A stretch of DNA of 64,000 bases from Lasiosphaeria ovina (GCA_033439765.1 JAULSN010000001.1:5952001-6016000), one strand, 5' to 3'; positions 35,191 to 48,192 are shown, counted from the stretch's first letter. The notes: generated by a model not told the origin, from the letters alone. A program made the numbers and translations.

Positions 35191-36756
35191 GAGGGGAGAA
35201 GAGGGGGAATTCATTATCGCTCTTGTGCTCTGTTATACAAAACTTTGTAATCAGCATTGTGTTACTTTGATAATGGGAGAGGGTTCTGGTTGGGTGCATT
35301 GTGGGGTGGCATGATGAACGAATCTCTCTCGGGTTACTGTACAGTCTTGTCAGCAAAACAAACGCACTCGTCGGCGGCACGCATTTTGCAGGTTTGTAAT
35401 CCTTTTTTCCCTCGTCGTGAGTGAGAGGGTTATCCTTTTTGGGGCGGCCAAAATGAGAGATAAAGAGAGAGTAGATAATTGATGGGTCACGATCGATAGG
35501 ATGGATGGATGGATGATTGAGTGAGTGAGAAAAACGACAATTTGTGTGGTTTTTTGATTGGATGGTTTATCTTTACTTTATCTTTTATAATGAATGTTCT
35601 GCCGTTGGGATGTGGCGATGAGGCGGGCCATTGGGGAAAGGGGTCGTGGTAGTTGTGGTTGTTGTTGTTGTGCCTGAGGGGAAACGGGGGGCTGTCATCG
35701 TTTCTCAGACTTTTTTTATCCTTCCTCTTCTTTTCTGCGCAAAATGATACCAGTACGCTGCAATATTTTATCACTCTTCTATCGCCTCTCCTTCACCTGG
35801 TGCTTCACTGAGTACTAGAGAGTTGGGATGGAAATAACAGCTCATGTTTGGATGAAGACGCAGGAGTAGGGATGGAATGCTGGATTGCTTAGGCACCTTT
35901 TGCGTAACGACAATGATGGAGTAGCATGGGATGGTGAAGATGCGGTATCAGTCAAGACTGAGCGTCTGATGATATATCAGACAAGAGAGTCCAGCATCTA
36001 TCTCTGAGACCAGAGTTGTACATACAATACACACTTGGTGAGATGCTCGGCGATCTGTGGTCTCAGCTTGGCAATGACCTCGGAGCCTCCCTGGGGCAGA
36101 AACAGTGAGTCTTGTATGAAGGCACAATAATCAATAAAGACATCCAAGCCCAATTGGCCGAGGGACGGGGTTGCATCAGAGTCCAGATAAGAGCCCCAAG
36201 AGAGCACGGGTTGAGCAGCTGCTAGACTTCTAGTTGAAATGGTTCGTGTAAAGTCAAACAAGGACTGGGACCACTTTATTACAAACGTATTGAGTTCCCG
36301 ACGCAGTTCGAGGACAGAAAACACGCTAGCCCGGATTCGGTCAGCACCCACTCAGTGACACTGACACTGACACTGCCTAGAACGGACCGTGGAAATACGT
36401 AGTATCCTCGCTGCTCAGCCCGAGCAGGATAGCTCCCTCTAGCTGACCATTCTTTCTTGCTACTCCCAGCCCGTGAAAGACAAACAAAGTCGCTGGTAGC
36501 GGTATTTTCCCACATTTATCGACGATTGCATCCCATCCCATTCAATTGACTCGCCATCCTTCGACGTCGAATCCGCAGTCCCTACTTGCGCAGCCGAGGT
36601 GCTGAACCGACAAAGGACAAGTTCTCGTCGACGTTGCCCAGCCACGACGGGACGGGCCCATCGCCACAGACTGGACACAAACTGGCCACACAAGATCGCA
36701 TTGCATTTGTATTGCATTCCTCGATAGCTACATACGTCTAGACACCCGCCGCAGCC
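35191..36756. other. Intergenic between the CLIP gene and the ENV7-like kinase gene
   Basis: 1.6 kb. The left part is CLIP 3' flank with a GGAT/GAGT tetranucleotide run (35500-35530) and T-rich sequence. The middle holds one weak minus-strand ORF, listed separately. The right ~250 nt should be the kinase promoter and leader, with a GACACTGACACTGACACTG repeat near 36357-36375. Confidence 0.5.
35998..36303 (-). CDS. Possible small or fragmentary protein-coding exon (uncertain)
   Basis: A minus-strand frame of roughly 100 codons ends at 35998. It could begin after a CTAG acceptor near 36325 or at an internal codon; I give the limits of its best-looking part. The composition is protein-like (for example ELRRELNTFVIKWSQSLFDF, LGQLGLDVFIDYCAFIQDSL) rather than repeat-driven, but there is no good ATG, no recognised domain and no clear upstream exon. 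It could be the 3' exon of an unrecognised gene, a decayed gene, or chance. Confidence 0.25.
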   Translation of the reverse strand, partial: RRELNTFVIKWSQSLFDFTRTISTRSLAAAQPVLSWGSYLDSDATPSLGQLGLDVFIDYCAFIQDSLFLPQGGSEVIAKLRPQIAEHLTKCVLYVQLWSQR

Positions 36757-38198
36757 ATGGCGCAGGCCTTTTTCGACATCCTGGCCTCCACCTTTGGAAA
36801 CTGCCTTAGCTGTTTCCCGGGATCGCCGACGCTCAAGATCAACAGCCGCAGCTTCAAAATCCTGCGACTGCTGGGCGAGGTAGGCAACAGGTCGCTTTAT
36901 CATCCCACAGGCCCGGCCCACGCTAACCACGGGTTCTAACAAAACCAAAAGGGCGGCTTCTCGTACGTCTACCTGGTCCAAGACACGTCGACGTTGGAGC
37001 TGTTCGCGCTGAAGAAGATCCGCTGCCCGTTCGGCGCCGAGTCGGTAGCCCAGGCCATGAAGGAGGTCGAGGCGTACAAGCTGTTCTCGCGCAGCCCCAG
37101 CATCATCCACAGCGTCGACTACAGCATCGCCAGCGAGCGCAGCGACCCCCAGAGCAAGACCGTCTACGTGCTGCTGCCCTACTACCGCCGCGGCAACCTG
37201 CAGGACCTGATCAACGCGAACCTCGTCAACCACACCCACTTCCCCGAGAAGCGCCTCATGCTGCTGTTCCTCGGCGTGTGCCGCGCCCTCAAGGACATGC
37301 ACCACTACCGTCCCTCCGGGAGAGGAGCCGCCCAGGGGCAGGGGCAGGGGGCCCCCGGCGGGAGGAACCCCGAGATGCGCGCCAACGGCGTCGACAAGAA
37401 CGTCGAGGCCGGCAAGCAGCGCCGCGGCAAGCGGCCCATGGAGACGGGCGCCGACGAGGATGACGAGTCGGAGCAGCAGCAGCCGCTCATGGCCGACGAG
37501 GAGGGTGTGCCGGGCAGCGAGATCAAGAGCTATGCGCATCGCGACATCAAGCCAGGTGAGTCCCCCTCCCCCCCCCCCTTTTTTTTCCGCCCCATATTTC
37601 TAACACCACGGGCCCTCCAGGCAACATCATGATCACGGACTCGGGCGCCGAGCCGATCCTCATGGACCTGGGGTCGATCGCGGCGTCGCCGCTGGCCATC
37701 ACGTCGCGGTCGCTGGCCATCGCGACGCAGGACACGGCGGCCGAGCACAGCACCATGCCGTACCGGGCGCCGGAGCTGTTCGACGTCAAGACGGGCACCG
37801 TGATCGACACCAAGGTCGACATCTGGTCGCTCGGCTGCACGCTGTACGCGTGCCTGGTCGGCAAGTCGCCCTTCGAGATGCGCAGCGACGAGACGGGTGG
37901 CTCGCTGAGCATCTGCGTGCTGTCGGGCGACTGGCGCTTCCCCGACGAAGGGGCCGCCGCGACTGCCAAGAAGACGGCCGCCGCCAAGAAGAGCAGCGCC
38001 GCAGCCGCAGCCGCCGCCGCTGCCGGCTCCGGCGCCATCCCTTCTGCCCCGCCCGACGACGACGCCATCAGCGAGCCCATCCGCGACATCGTCCGCAAGT
38101 GCCTCACCGTCGAGCCCGCCGAGCGCCCCGACATTGACGAGCTCATCGACATGGTCGAGCGCGTCATCGAGGAGCTGCCCGATGACGGAACCGCGTGA
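36757..38198 (+). CDS. ENV7: Ser/Thr kinase of the Env7/STK16 (NAK) family
   Basis: Exons 36757-36879, 36952-37555 and 37621-38198 give 434 residues (yeast Env7 364). Env7 is a vacuole-membrane kinase that restrains homotypic vacuole fusion. The N terminus has NCLSC (Cys16 and Cys19), a likely palmitoylation site as in the yeast and human relatives. The kinase domain shows LLGEGGFSYVYLVQD (P-loop, spanning intron 1), FALKKIRCPFG with catalytic Lys, HRDIKPGN near 236 (spanning intron 2), DLG in place of DFG, and MPYRAPELFD, VDIWSLGCTLYA and RPDIDELI. A low-complexity insert of about 70 residues (rich in Gly, Arg, Asp and Gln) sits just before the catalytic loop, and a second Ala/Lys insert lies near residues 355-385. 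Donors are GTAGGC and GTGAGT. Confidence 0.9.
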
Positions 38199-39519
38199 AA
38201 TTGATGAGTTAGTGAGTTGGTTTTCCTTTCATTAGCACCATGTTCATGTTCATGTTCATGTTTGGTTTGGTAATGAGAGCCTGTGCGTGATATGTTGCTA
38301 CACTCACCCGCGGGCTGTCTTATCTCTTTTGCCAGCCAAGATAGTATCTAGGGATGGATAGCATGATTCTGGTATTTTTTCTTTTTCTTTTTCCGCGGCG
38401 TATTGGGGCGTTTTTGAATGTTTGGGACAAGGGTGTCGTTATTTACTGGGCCTTTTTTTTCTTGTTGCGGCCTGCCTGTTCTTTTCTTGTATCATAGGTT
38501 ACATTATGTGCCATACCTGCTCACACAGCTCGTGGGTTAGTTAGTTGGTTTGGTTTCCATGATCTTTACGACTTCCATCTTGGGGCCGGCGTTCAAATTC
38601 TCATCATCTGTCATTGCTACCTCCTTTACCAAGGTATGTAGACAGCAAGGTCGCTGAACAGCATACTCGCGTCATTATTCGACTAACCAGTGAACTACTC
38701 TGCTTGGGATGGAATTATATTCGCTGCCAGCCTCGCTGGCTGGCTGACTTATCAGGATTATCCGAGACCATTACATCCGTGGATCTTGAACCCATATTTC
38801 CAGACCGCGAACAAAACCAGAAGCACTAGCGACTCTGTTTCCCAAGATTGTTGTGTCAATAATATACATGGGCCTCCTCCTCGTCTCCCCATCACCCACT
38901 GCTACCATCATCACCACACTGACCGACCAGCTGCCATTATGATTACTTCTCTGTACTTGCAGCAAGCGGGAGATAGAAACGACAAGGAGCCTAGAGGAAT
39001 TGTGCCGGCCCTGGTTCTCACCAGACGCTGAGTAGAGCCAAAAAGACCAAAACCCAGTAACCACAAGTGCACAAACCCCCCAGAAACTGTGTGTTCAGAG
39101 AAATTTATCCAGAGAAAGATGAGAATCAAGACAAAGCAAAGAAGCAAAAGCTCAGGTAAAAAGAGACGTCCGCCCAAATATGTATCCCAACATGACCAAA
39201 GGGTATCTAGTATACAGGCTTCCATCCAGAGTAGGAGGGCGAAAAACTGAAAAAAAGGGAAACAAGGCTAGAAAGACGGAAAGCTAGACACGGGAATAAG
39301 CCGTCGCTATGTGTGTGAGAGAGCATCGAATATGCGTGCGTGATTCGTGGAGAGATCATTGTCCGAAGAAATAGGACGATACGTGGTAGCGCGCGCGTCC
39401 AAAGTTGGACATGATAGAATAGGAGGGGAACGTGAGCGTTACAATAGATACGCGAATCGTATTATCGTGTGTTGCGTGCCGTGTGGTGAGATGGTTGGAA
39501 GCAACAAGAGAAAATCGTG
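38199..39519. other. Intergenic, convergent 3' flanks
   Basis: 1.3 kb between the kinase gene and the minus-strand gene ending at 39520. It has an ATGTTC triplicate near 38240-38260, T-rich runs at 38370-38465, and no supported gene. Confidence 0.55.
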
Positions 39520-42264
39520 TCAGATCTGCGTCCGCTGCCCCTTGCCTAGAGTCAGCTGGCTGAGACTCAGAGTCCTCGCCGCCTTTTTCCGCTTCGGGTC
39601 GTCGGAGTCGGCTTCGCCGTCGTCATCTGGGTGCAGTTCTTCTCCGAATGCCCCATAGCTGAGTGGGGGCATGTCCTCTCGCGGCGTCTGGAAGTCGTCC
39701 TCGGTGAGGTTGTCGTCGGCCACTTCCGACTCTAGTAAACGTATCTCTTTAGCCCCTGCTGCCTCGGTTCCTTCATCTTCATCTTCGTTGTCGTCGTCGT
39801 CGTCGTCAGTCTCGAAAACTGACAGCGCCTTCACTGCCTCCGGCGGCGGGACCAACAAGGTTTTCACTGGCTGCGACGAGTGTCCGCCCACAGAAGGCGG
39901 CGCCAGCCGCTCCTGCGACCGTGACTCGGACGGCCCGCGCACCATGGCAAACATGGTGGTTGATAGTGTATTGAGACGCTCCGAGAGCTTTTTGACTTGG
40001 GCTTCCAGTGCCTGGCGTGCGGCGCGCTCCGTCTCGAGCTGTGCGGCTAGTGCAGCGTACCGTTCATCGCTATTGCCCCCAGCTTCGCGGCCTATGGCAG
40101 GCAAACTCGCGGCTCCACGAATGGTCGAGTTGGATGCCGGACGGTCCAGAGGGTTAGCAGGAGGAGTTGCATTTACGCTGAGGGACTGAGACTGTGCAGC
40201 GAACGAAGAAGGAGGATGCAGAGAGCCAATGAAGGTCGGCGCGTCGCCAAAAGAGACCTGAGAGTGTGAGTCCGTCTCGACCGAGCGCCGCGAGGCAGCG
40301 TATTTGGGCGTCTCCTTCAGGTCGGACGATATGGTCCGGTAGATGGCGGGGATAGGAGGCGGGGGGCTAGCCGAGTATGCAAACGTAGGCTTCCTCGACG
40401 ACGGCTCACCCTGAGATGGCGTCGCGTCGCCAAAGGGGGTCTTGAAGCCGGGCACGGCGTGACAAAGCTGACCCACAACTCGTTCAAGCTTGTGAGCGCG
40501 AAACTCGAGGTCGCCAATGCGCGTGTCGATGCTTGCTACCTGCGTGATCTTCATGCCGGCCATGTCAGTTGTGATGGGGCCGAAATTGAAGGGTTGGGGC
40601 GGCGTCTTAGGTGGCCTTTCGACGGCGGGGCTCTCGGGCGCGCTGACATCTATCAAGCCCGTGTCGTCTTCCTGTGCGTTTGACGACAGCGGCGACATGA
40701 AGCCTGGATCGTAAGATTCGCGCCAGTAGCGAATCTCGTCGCTGCGCCGGCGGGCCCCGGGACGTCCCCCCATAAAGTCCTGCAGGCCAGAAAGGCTCCG
40801 GGATCGTCGGCGCACTCCGTTACCGCTGTCGCTCGTAATGGCGCGACCTATTTCGTTGGGATCTTCGGGATCATTAGTATCTGCCAGCCGGCTGCCACGC
40901 CCGTGTGAACTAGCCGGCCGCGGCGATAGTCCGGCGCCAAACTCGGTAGTGCGCAAGCGCGGCTGGAGAAACAGACGACTTGTTGTAGTAGCAGCGCGTC
41001 GCCGTCCCCCGGTAGCAGCAGCAGCGCCGGCTCCTACGCCAGCCCCGGAGCTAGCTCCAGCTGCCTCAGCCTGGAGCGAGTCACGGGCGCTCTCGATGGC
41101 CATGATATCATCCGGCCCAATCGAGTGCGAACGTAAAGGCATGTTGAACTCGGTAATGGGCAGCGAGGCAGAGCGCCCCGGTGGATTCTCTTTGAGTCGG
41201 CCCATGGTGATAGGGTCCTACATGCCCCCTTGTGTTAGCATCGGGTCGCCTCCCGTAGGGGTAAAGGGGTAGCCACTCACGCTGCGGTGCTGCGACGAGC
41301 CCACTAGTCCCGAGTCGCGCCCCGAGTCCTGGCTGCCGCTGCCATTCTTCTTCTTACTGCGTCCAAATAACCTGCCCAGTGCGGACCGCAAAGTCGACTT
41401 CTTTCGTTGCGGTGAGTCCTTGCTCTGGGTGGTCGGCGCTTCGCTGACGACTGAATATCGGACGGCGCCTAGAACTGGGTTCGTGGCCCGCCTCGAGGGC
41501 GGCGATGGCTGTTTTGTCCTGGGAGGCGTTGTTCGGTTCGGCGAGATATCTGACGGAGACGTCCTCCGGGGCGAGATCCTTTGCGGGGGGGATCTTGAAG
41601 CCGGGCGTCCGCTAAATACGCTTGGGCCGGTTGCCGGAGGCGGAGGCGGTGGCGGGTGCAACGGCGGTTCCGGCTGAATGTCAATGTCCGGGTCCGTGCG
41701 GCCGGGCTCCGAGATCTTGACGGGGGTCGATGGCAATAACGGTAGAAGCACTTGAGGCTGCTCAACTGCCTGGCCTTGCGCTGCCTCGGGTTGCTCGGGT
41801 TCTTGTACTTGCACTTGCTCCTGCACTTGCTCTTGCCCCTGCTCCAGGGCTTTCTCGTTCACTGGTTCAAGTCCGACTTGGAGCTCGTCGTTGAGCCCTT
41901 GCTCCCGCTCGACCTCACTAGCTTGCTCGTACGGAGGCTCAGTATCGGACTCAGGCTCGAGCTTAGGCTCGGGCTCGGGTTCAGACTCGATCTCAGGCTC
42001 GTCGCACTTGTCGACGGGTGCTTTTGTCTCGGGCTCGACGACAGGCGGGATTGTGCTCGCGATGCCGGTCCCTGGCTTCCGCATGGGGAATTCGTCATCG
42101 GTTCGTGCGGTAGCCTTGGTCGAACCCGGTCTCCGAATGGGGAACTCGTCGTCGTCAATAGGGACGGGAATCGGGATCGGGGCCGAGATTGTACCCCGGA
42201 TGGACTTCTGGGGACCGGGCTTGCCGCGGCCGGTGACAGACGCGGACTTCCACAGGCTGGGCAT
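39520..42264 (-). CDS. Unrecognised 893-residue low-complexity and coiled-coil protein
   Basis: Exons 41281-42264 and 39520-41217 (donor GTGAGT, acceptor ATGTAG) give 893 residues. I do not recognise a named family. The N-terminal third is acidic and Pro/Glu-rich with a duplicated motif, DDEFPIRRPG (~38-47) and DDEFPMRKPG (~56-65), followed by (E-P) and (E-Q) runs and a Pro-rich, SP/RTSP-rich stretch of likely phosphosites. A compact basic cluster SALGRLFGRSKKK (~294-306) could be amphipathic or membrane/nuclear-targeting. The second exon has short ordered-looking parts: a helix DTRIGDLEFRAHKLERVVGQ (~555) and a coiled coil with LETERAARQALEAQVKKLSERL (~714-752). The tail is acidic then basic (DDPKRKKAARTL). 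This looks like a scaffold or regulatory protein; function unknown. Confidence 0.8.
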
Positions 42265-45200
42265 GATGTTGAGCTCGACTCGGCTCGGCTCGGCTTACAA
42301 GTTTCTGGTTACAGAAGGTGGCGAGGCTGTCGTTGAGGGAGAGGAAGCCCGAGGGGGGTGGGTAGAAGTGGTTGATAAGTCTGTCGACCCTTCCGAGCCA
42401 TCTGGGCATAACCAACGGGCCGAAGGCGAATCCTGAGTCGTGTGGGCTTTTGTCTCTCGGGGGGCCTGTCTTGGATGATCCCGGCGAGCGAGGAATGCGC
42501 TTCTCTTTTCGACGTCTTGCTATACTATGCGCCGTTGAGAGATCCACATGGCCAACAATGCATCTCCTTCTTCGCCCGCACCGCAAGTCGAGGATGGGCG
42601 GTTTCGGCGGATACTGGGCACTGACTAGGTATGGTACCGTGGGTAGCGTGAAGAGTGTGGTGCCACTGGCGTGTACGCCCGAGCCAGTCAATGGACTTGT
42701 TGATCCGGAGAAGGAGAGTGCCGGCACTTCGGGGACGAATAATATAGGTGGCGGCTGACGAGTAGGGAGGGGAGGGGATCGCAAGACAAGCTCATGGACA
42801 GCAAGTGGACGGGATTTTAGCAGAACGGAGCAGGCTGGCCCACTGCATCACGTATCATGCCCGACTTCTGCGACCGGTTGGTCGACGCGGAGCTGCAAGA
42901 GAGGAAAGCGGGCCTACGGAGCACCCTACGTGCTTGCTTGGGTTTCCTTTCCTGCCTGAAGGGGCGAACAACGGCGGGCGAACATGCCCCCAATGAGAGA
43001 CATGCTTGCGGGTGCCAATGGCAGGTGCCCGGTATTAAATGCTATGTGTCCAAGTCCAACAACATCCCAAAGGTACTTGCAAGGCATGCCAGCCTGCCAG
43101 GCTTACCCAGGCTGCGCTGCAAGAGCCAGGATGGACTGGACTGGATACGACTGTGATGGAGGGGGGAAGAGGGGTGGTGCGCATTTTTGCGACCAAGGGC
43201 TGCAGATGGAGTGGGCCAGCTTGGGTTAGAGTCTTGGCTCTTCGCTGTCACTCTCAGGTCTTGTTGTTGGAGACCCCTGCGCTGCGCTGCGGCACCCGAG
43301 TCTGTGTGCCTGTGCCTCGCCAGCCAGGCCAGGCCAGGCTCGGGCCAGTCATCCTCCAGCGGGCCAGCCCTTGTTGTCGCTTATCAGCCAAAGGGGGAGG
43401 GAGTCTGGGAGAGCCTCACTCACCCTCGGCGTCTTCGAGTCTTGGATGGCAAAGACAGAGATGCGAGTTTCCACGTGTGCATTTGCTCCAAATATTCTTC
43501 TGCACATGCCATGTTGTCTGAGAGAGCTCCAGAGCTGGACCTGTCGTCTCAGGCCTGAGGTAATTCCGTCTGCAGTTCTTGATTTCAGACAAGCAACAAT
43601 GTCCAAGGTAGGCTGGTGGAAAGAAGGTCGCCGGCCGAGTCGGGGCACAGGGCGGGAAGCGGGAAAGCCCTGCCGAGAATGACGAACCCTTCCCTCCTCT
43701 CCACTCCACTCCCTTCCCCCCCTGACCGAATGGAGCCGTTCCTGTTGCTTAAACTTGCGGCGCCGGGGGGCGTGGTGCGCTTGCTAGTACGTAGAGTATT
43801 CCGGAGATGTCGAAAAGAAGGAAAGCCTGTCGCCACGAGGCTGCAGATGGGCCATCCAATCTTGGTCGCCTCTCTCTGCTCTTTCATATTAGTCTTCTTT
43901 GAATTCGTGCTCCGTGTGGTATGGAGAACACGAGTGGCATTGATGCTGTGCCCTCCGGCCATGTTCCCGCCGTCTGTGTATTTATGCCGTTCGGTTACGC
44001 CTGGTAGTGATTTCAAGTAGAGTGAAGACGAAGATTGCATCCAAGCATGACGCTTCTCGAAGCCCCCTCTTGGCTTCCAGGGACACCTGATCACCAACGG
44101 GTCGCTCCGAACCTGGCAGCCAAGGCATCGTTGGGGGCTCCGCTTGCTGACATGCCTACCGTGGTTAGCACCGCGCCCTGCAGTGTCGAGGAACCGTGTT
44201 GTGTTGCGTGGACGGATTACGGATGCCATTCTGCTCCGTTGTTGACGAGCATTTGCAGCGACAATCCGACGGTGTGACCGGCGGTGACATGAAACTACTT
44301 AGGTACTGAGTAGTCCAAGTGCGGAAAATCTGGCGGCACAGAAGGATGGAACGACGGCGATCCGCTCCCAATCTCACCTTGCACCGATTCAATGTCTCTG
44401 GCTCTGGAGTTATCTCGAGGGAGTCGCTCCTCCGCACGACAGGACTCTGTGGCGTTTGGCGTGCCGCACTTGGAGCCACTCAAGACACAGCCAGCCGACT
44501 ATGGCAATGACATCCAAAGAGGTGGATGCAGTCAGGTGTGGGGGAGCGAGGGAAAAGTAGAACGCTGGGTCTCGTCGACAGGACAGGCACTGGAAGCCCG
44601 TTCCATTCCTGATTTTCAGTGCCTATAATCCAGGTATGGAAATCAAACCTAACCTAGCATATCGTACAAGAAGGCACGCCCAGTCCAGTGAACATTTCTA
44701 TTCGTGTAGTAGCTAAAAGTCAACTCGTACCTTCCACATCGCGTCTTAAACTCAGATCAGGTGAGGAAGGTGCCAAGTGCAGGCCAATCACCTAGACCGA
44801 ACAGGGCCTCTCTCGATCTCCCCACCAAGGTCCGGGGTTCCAGGCCACACATGGCCCGATCCGAATCGAGCCCAGCACTCGTCATCCACATCACACACTG
44901 ACACCCCATCTCATCTCCATGCCCATCATCTCCCTATCATGCGAAACCAATGTGGCACAGTGGCGAGGGCAACACGTTCAAGAAAGATCAAAGCTTTCCG
45001 ATCCTCTCTTCTGCGAGTACCCGTTTGGCGAGTTTGATCGACCCCCACAGGAATGGGCCTGTGTGCATCGTTGGATATTGGTCGGGGATTGTGTTTTAAG
45101 ATCTGCTGTCCCCAGACCTTTGAGCATCTGGGAAGCCGGGCCCGGCATCCGTGCCAAGCCGATAATCGCAGTCATCAACATTCAATTAGGAGAACAGACC

Positions 45201-47802
45201 AAAAAGGACTGCAGCGTGCAGGTGGCCGACCACCTCAGCTTCCAGTGTTTCTCTCTCTAATGGCAGCAGCAGCAACACAGACGCCCGCGGTTTCGATTAT
45301 TACCCCGTTGCATATGCAGGCGCGAGCCGGCAGCAGCCCAGCCAGCCAGCAGGCAGCTTTTGCCAACCACAACCGGGCAGGACTGAAGCTCGGCAAGAGG
45401 CTGGATGGACTCTAGGTTCTACGCTAGTTATCAGTCGAGCTGCATGCGAGCTGCACCACTGCAGCACAGACGCAGCAACAGACAAGGGGAATCTAACGCG
45501 CTCAGACGGACCAATTGAGGCGCAGAACACTGTCATTTCACACGCGCGGCAGTCTCGCAAGTCGCAACCTACAGTGGCAACACACACACGAGCGAGCTCG
45601 CTGCACCTCTGTTGATTGTCTCGGCAAGGCAGTTGCAGCTTTCTGTCTCGAGAGCAACCCAACCACGGCCCCCCTTCCCTTCCCTTGCCAGGCTGCCCAG
45701 CTCGAGTGCAACGTCGCTGCCAAGTGCAATTCTTCTAGCTGCTGCGCGCACGGACAAGTTCAAATTTGAGTGCGAGGGTTTATTGCCTGTTGTTTGTTTG
45801 TGCCCAGGTTTGAGGGGACCGCGGACAATCCCAAGCGATGATACGCTGCTCTCGGCCCAGGGCACTCACTATCCAGTATCCAACCCCCAGCCATGTCTGA
45901 ATACGACGCTCAAACTTCCCCTATCCGTGATCGCACGTTCCGGTCAGATGGAAACGCTAGAAACCCCAGCGGTCTGTCTACGCTACTGGCACCTTCGACG
46001 CCATCCAGTTTCATCCTTGGCTTGTCAGGAACTCGAGCCTCGGATTCCTGGAAGGGTTTATACGAGGAAGTGCCTCGGAGCAACTGCAACTAAGATAGCC
46101 GCCTCCTTCGTGCGATGACAAAGGCGGTTCAGACACGTGTTCTACAATTATTCCGGACAGTAAGCCCTAGAAGCTGCAAGTACTGTGCGTGTGAGGGTCG
46201 TTGCGACTCGATCCGCCAAAAAGAGTTGTCCCAATCACAGCGCAGGTCCGCTGCCCCCGCCTTGAGCTGCCGGCGCGCGGGGGGTCGTCTCCAGAGAAGG
46301 ATTCCGGTACCGTACCCTAGCAAGGAACTCAAGCCCACGGATACGAAACCTGAAACAGGCAATGGCAGTGTTCCATCCGTCCGTCTGAACTTTTTAACTT
46401 TTATTGCCCACTTGGTCGTGGCATGTTCTCCGGGTTTGACAGAGACTGGTCTTCACAAGTTCACGCACGGTGACAGCACAAGATTGGGAGAGGAAACAGC
46501 CGACCCCTGGTCGCATCTCTGCTGTGCGACCACCCCCTTTTCTCCGCTATTGGAGCCAGAGCTTGTTTTGAAAATCCCCATGTTTGCTGCACTCTGTGGC
46601 ACGAGAGAGGCAAAGAAATGATTCGCTGCATCACTTACTTGCCCAACAAAGAGAGCCGGGGGAGGGGGGGGATGAATGAGCCACGAACCACTTCCTGGCT
46701 CACACTGGCGGACCACGAGGCACATAATTCCCCGAACGATCCCGAACCAGAACCGTTCTTTGCCCTCGCCACAGCGTAGCTTCCTCGGATGGATGCGGTG
46801 TCAGTGCTCACCAGACGAGGTGGCCGCGAAAATAACAGCTCTAAATATCAAGACACGCTCTTCTTTTCTCTCTTCCTAAATATATATATAATTCATCGTC
46901 CTCGACCGCGCGTCCCTTTCCTCACCCCCTGTACATACATAAGTGACACTAACTAGTAATACACTCCAATCCCTGAATGTTTATTCGCCTGGTCCTGGGA
47001 AGAAGGAGAAGATTATCGCAAATAAACTGGCAGAAAAGACGTTTAATAGGTACTTTTAGAGACGAGATTGGCCTCTAGGACCCTAGAATAGGGCTTCTCC
47101 TAGTTATTGCCTCATCCGGCGAAAAACCTTGAGGTCGAGCCGCCTTTCAGATCTTCAAAGGTCACCCGCTAACAAACATTCAGGAATTGGATTGTAAAGG
47201 GGCTGCTAGATTGGGTTTCGTTTTTGTCGACAAGGCAACATGCTCCAACGAGCACAAAAAAAGCAACGGCCAAGAAACAAACACAAGCCGTGGTTCTTAT
47301 GTCCTTTGCGTTTCCTTTTAAACAAAAACTCTTGAAAAGTTAAACTCTATAATAATAGTCACGACTAACAGACATCAAGAACCTGACCCAGACCTCTGTG
47401 CTTCTTCACATATGAACCTCGACTTAAAATAGCACGCCTAGGTGCTGTACTGCTTGTTTGTCTGTCACCGGGAGGCTTTTATCTAGGTGTCCTTCTCTTT
47501 CCGAATCGCGGCAGGCCCGCTGCATACAGCATACATAGACACACATGCACAGAGACAAAACAGCCAGCGCGCTTCGCGTAGGGCAACGTGGCATGGGCAT
47601 CGCTCGGCGCTTTGTGGCATTTCTATTCTGATATGTGATGACAGGACAGCTCTCTCATGGGATACATCCTGTTGCATGTAAATCAAGGAGCAATGGCAGT
47701 GGGTTTTCATTTAGGCAGGTATATACAGAGCCATATCCAGGTGTTTGTTTGTTATTTTTCCTTTATCGGATAGGGTGGTGGGACAAACGTAACGTTGAGT
47801 GA

Positions 47803-47942
47803 GTCGTTCCTCGGTAGAGTTGACGAAGAAATGAAGAAACGTGGAAGTAAAATAGGAATGGACATACACCATTTCGCTAGTGTGACGAAAATAACGTGTG
47901 GAAGTCGTTCCTCAACACAGTTGCTGAAGAAATGAAGAAACG
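47803..47942 (+). repeat. Imperfect direct repeat, about 40 nt copies spaced 100 nt
   Basis: Copy 1 (47803-47842) and copy 2 (47903-47942) share GTCGTTCCTC at the left and GAAGAAATGAAGAAACG at the right with a few mismatches between. The offset is almost exactly 100 nt. A related word, GGAAGTCGCTCCTCGAG, occurs near 52258. Confidence 0.8.
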
Positions 47943-48192
47943 GCGATGGGTAAAAGCCGTGTCCCGAACGTGAGTTCAATGCTACGGACTGTAGAAGCAC
48001 AACTCTTCAGCTCTGTATGACTGACATATGAACAAGCTGATGAATAAAATAAAACAAAATATATACACGCCGCAAGTACTAGTACAAAAACAATAAAAAG
48101 GTATTATGAGTAGCCTGCCCTCCCAAAGCCTCTTGTATGCCCTCCGCGGCTCGTCACTTTATATCTTAAAACAACTAATCAGTTGCTTTTTG

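Noticed and set aside
37278..37463. 61-codon ORF and other shadows within the kinase exon
   Set aside because: Out of frame with the kinase and caused by the GC-rich insert.
43585..44229. 214-codon minus-strand ORF in the gene-poor region
   Set aside because: Composition looks random, an overlapping plus-strand ORF (43616-44020) is equally long, and no splice-compatible extension or domain is visible.
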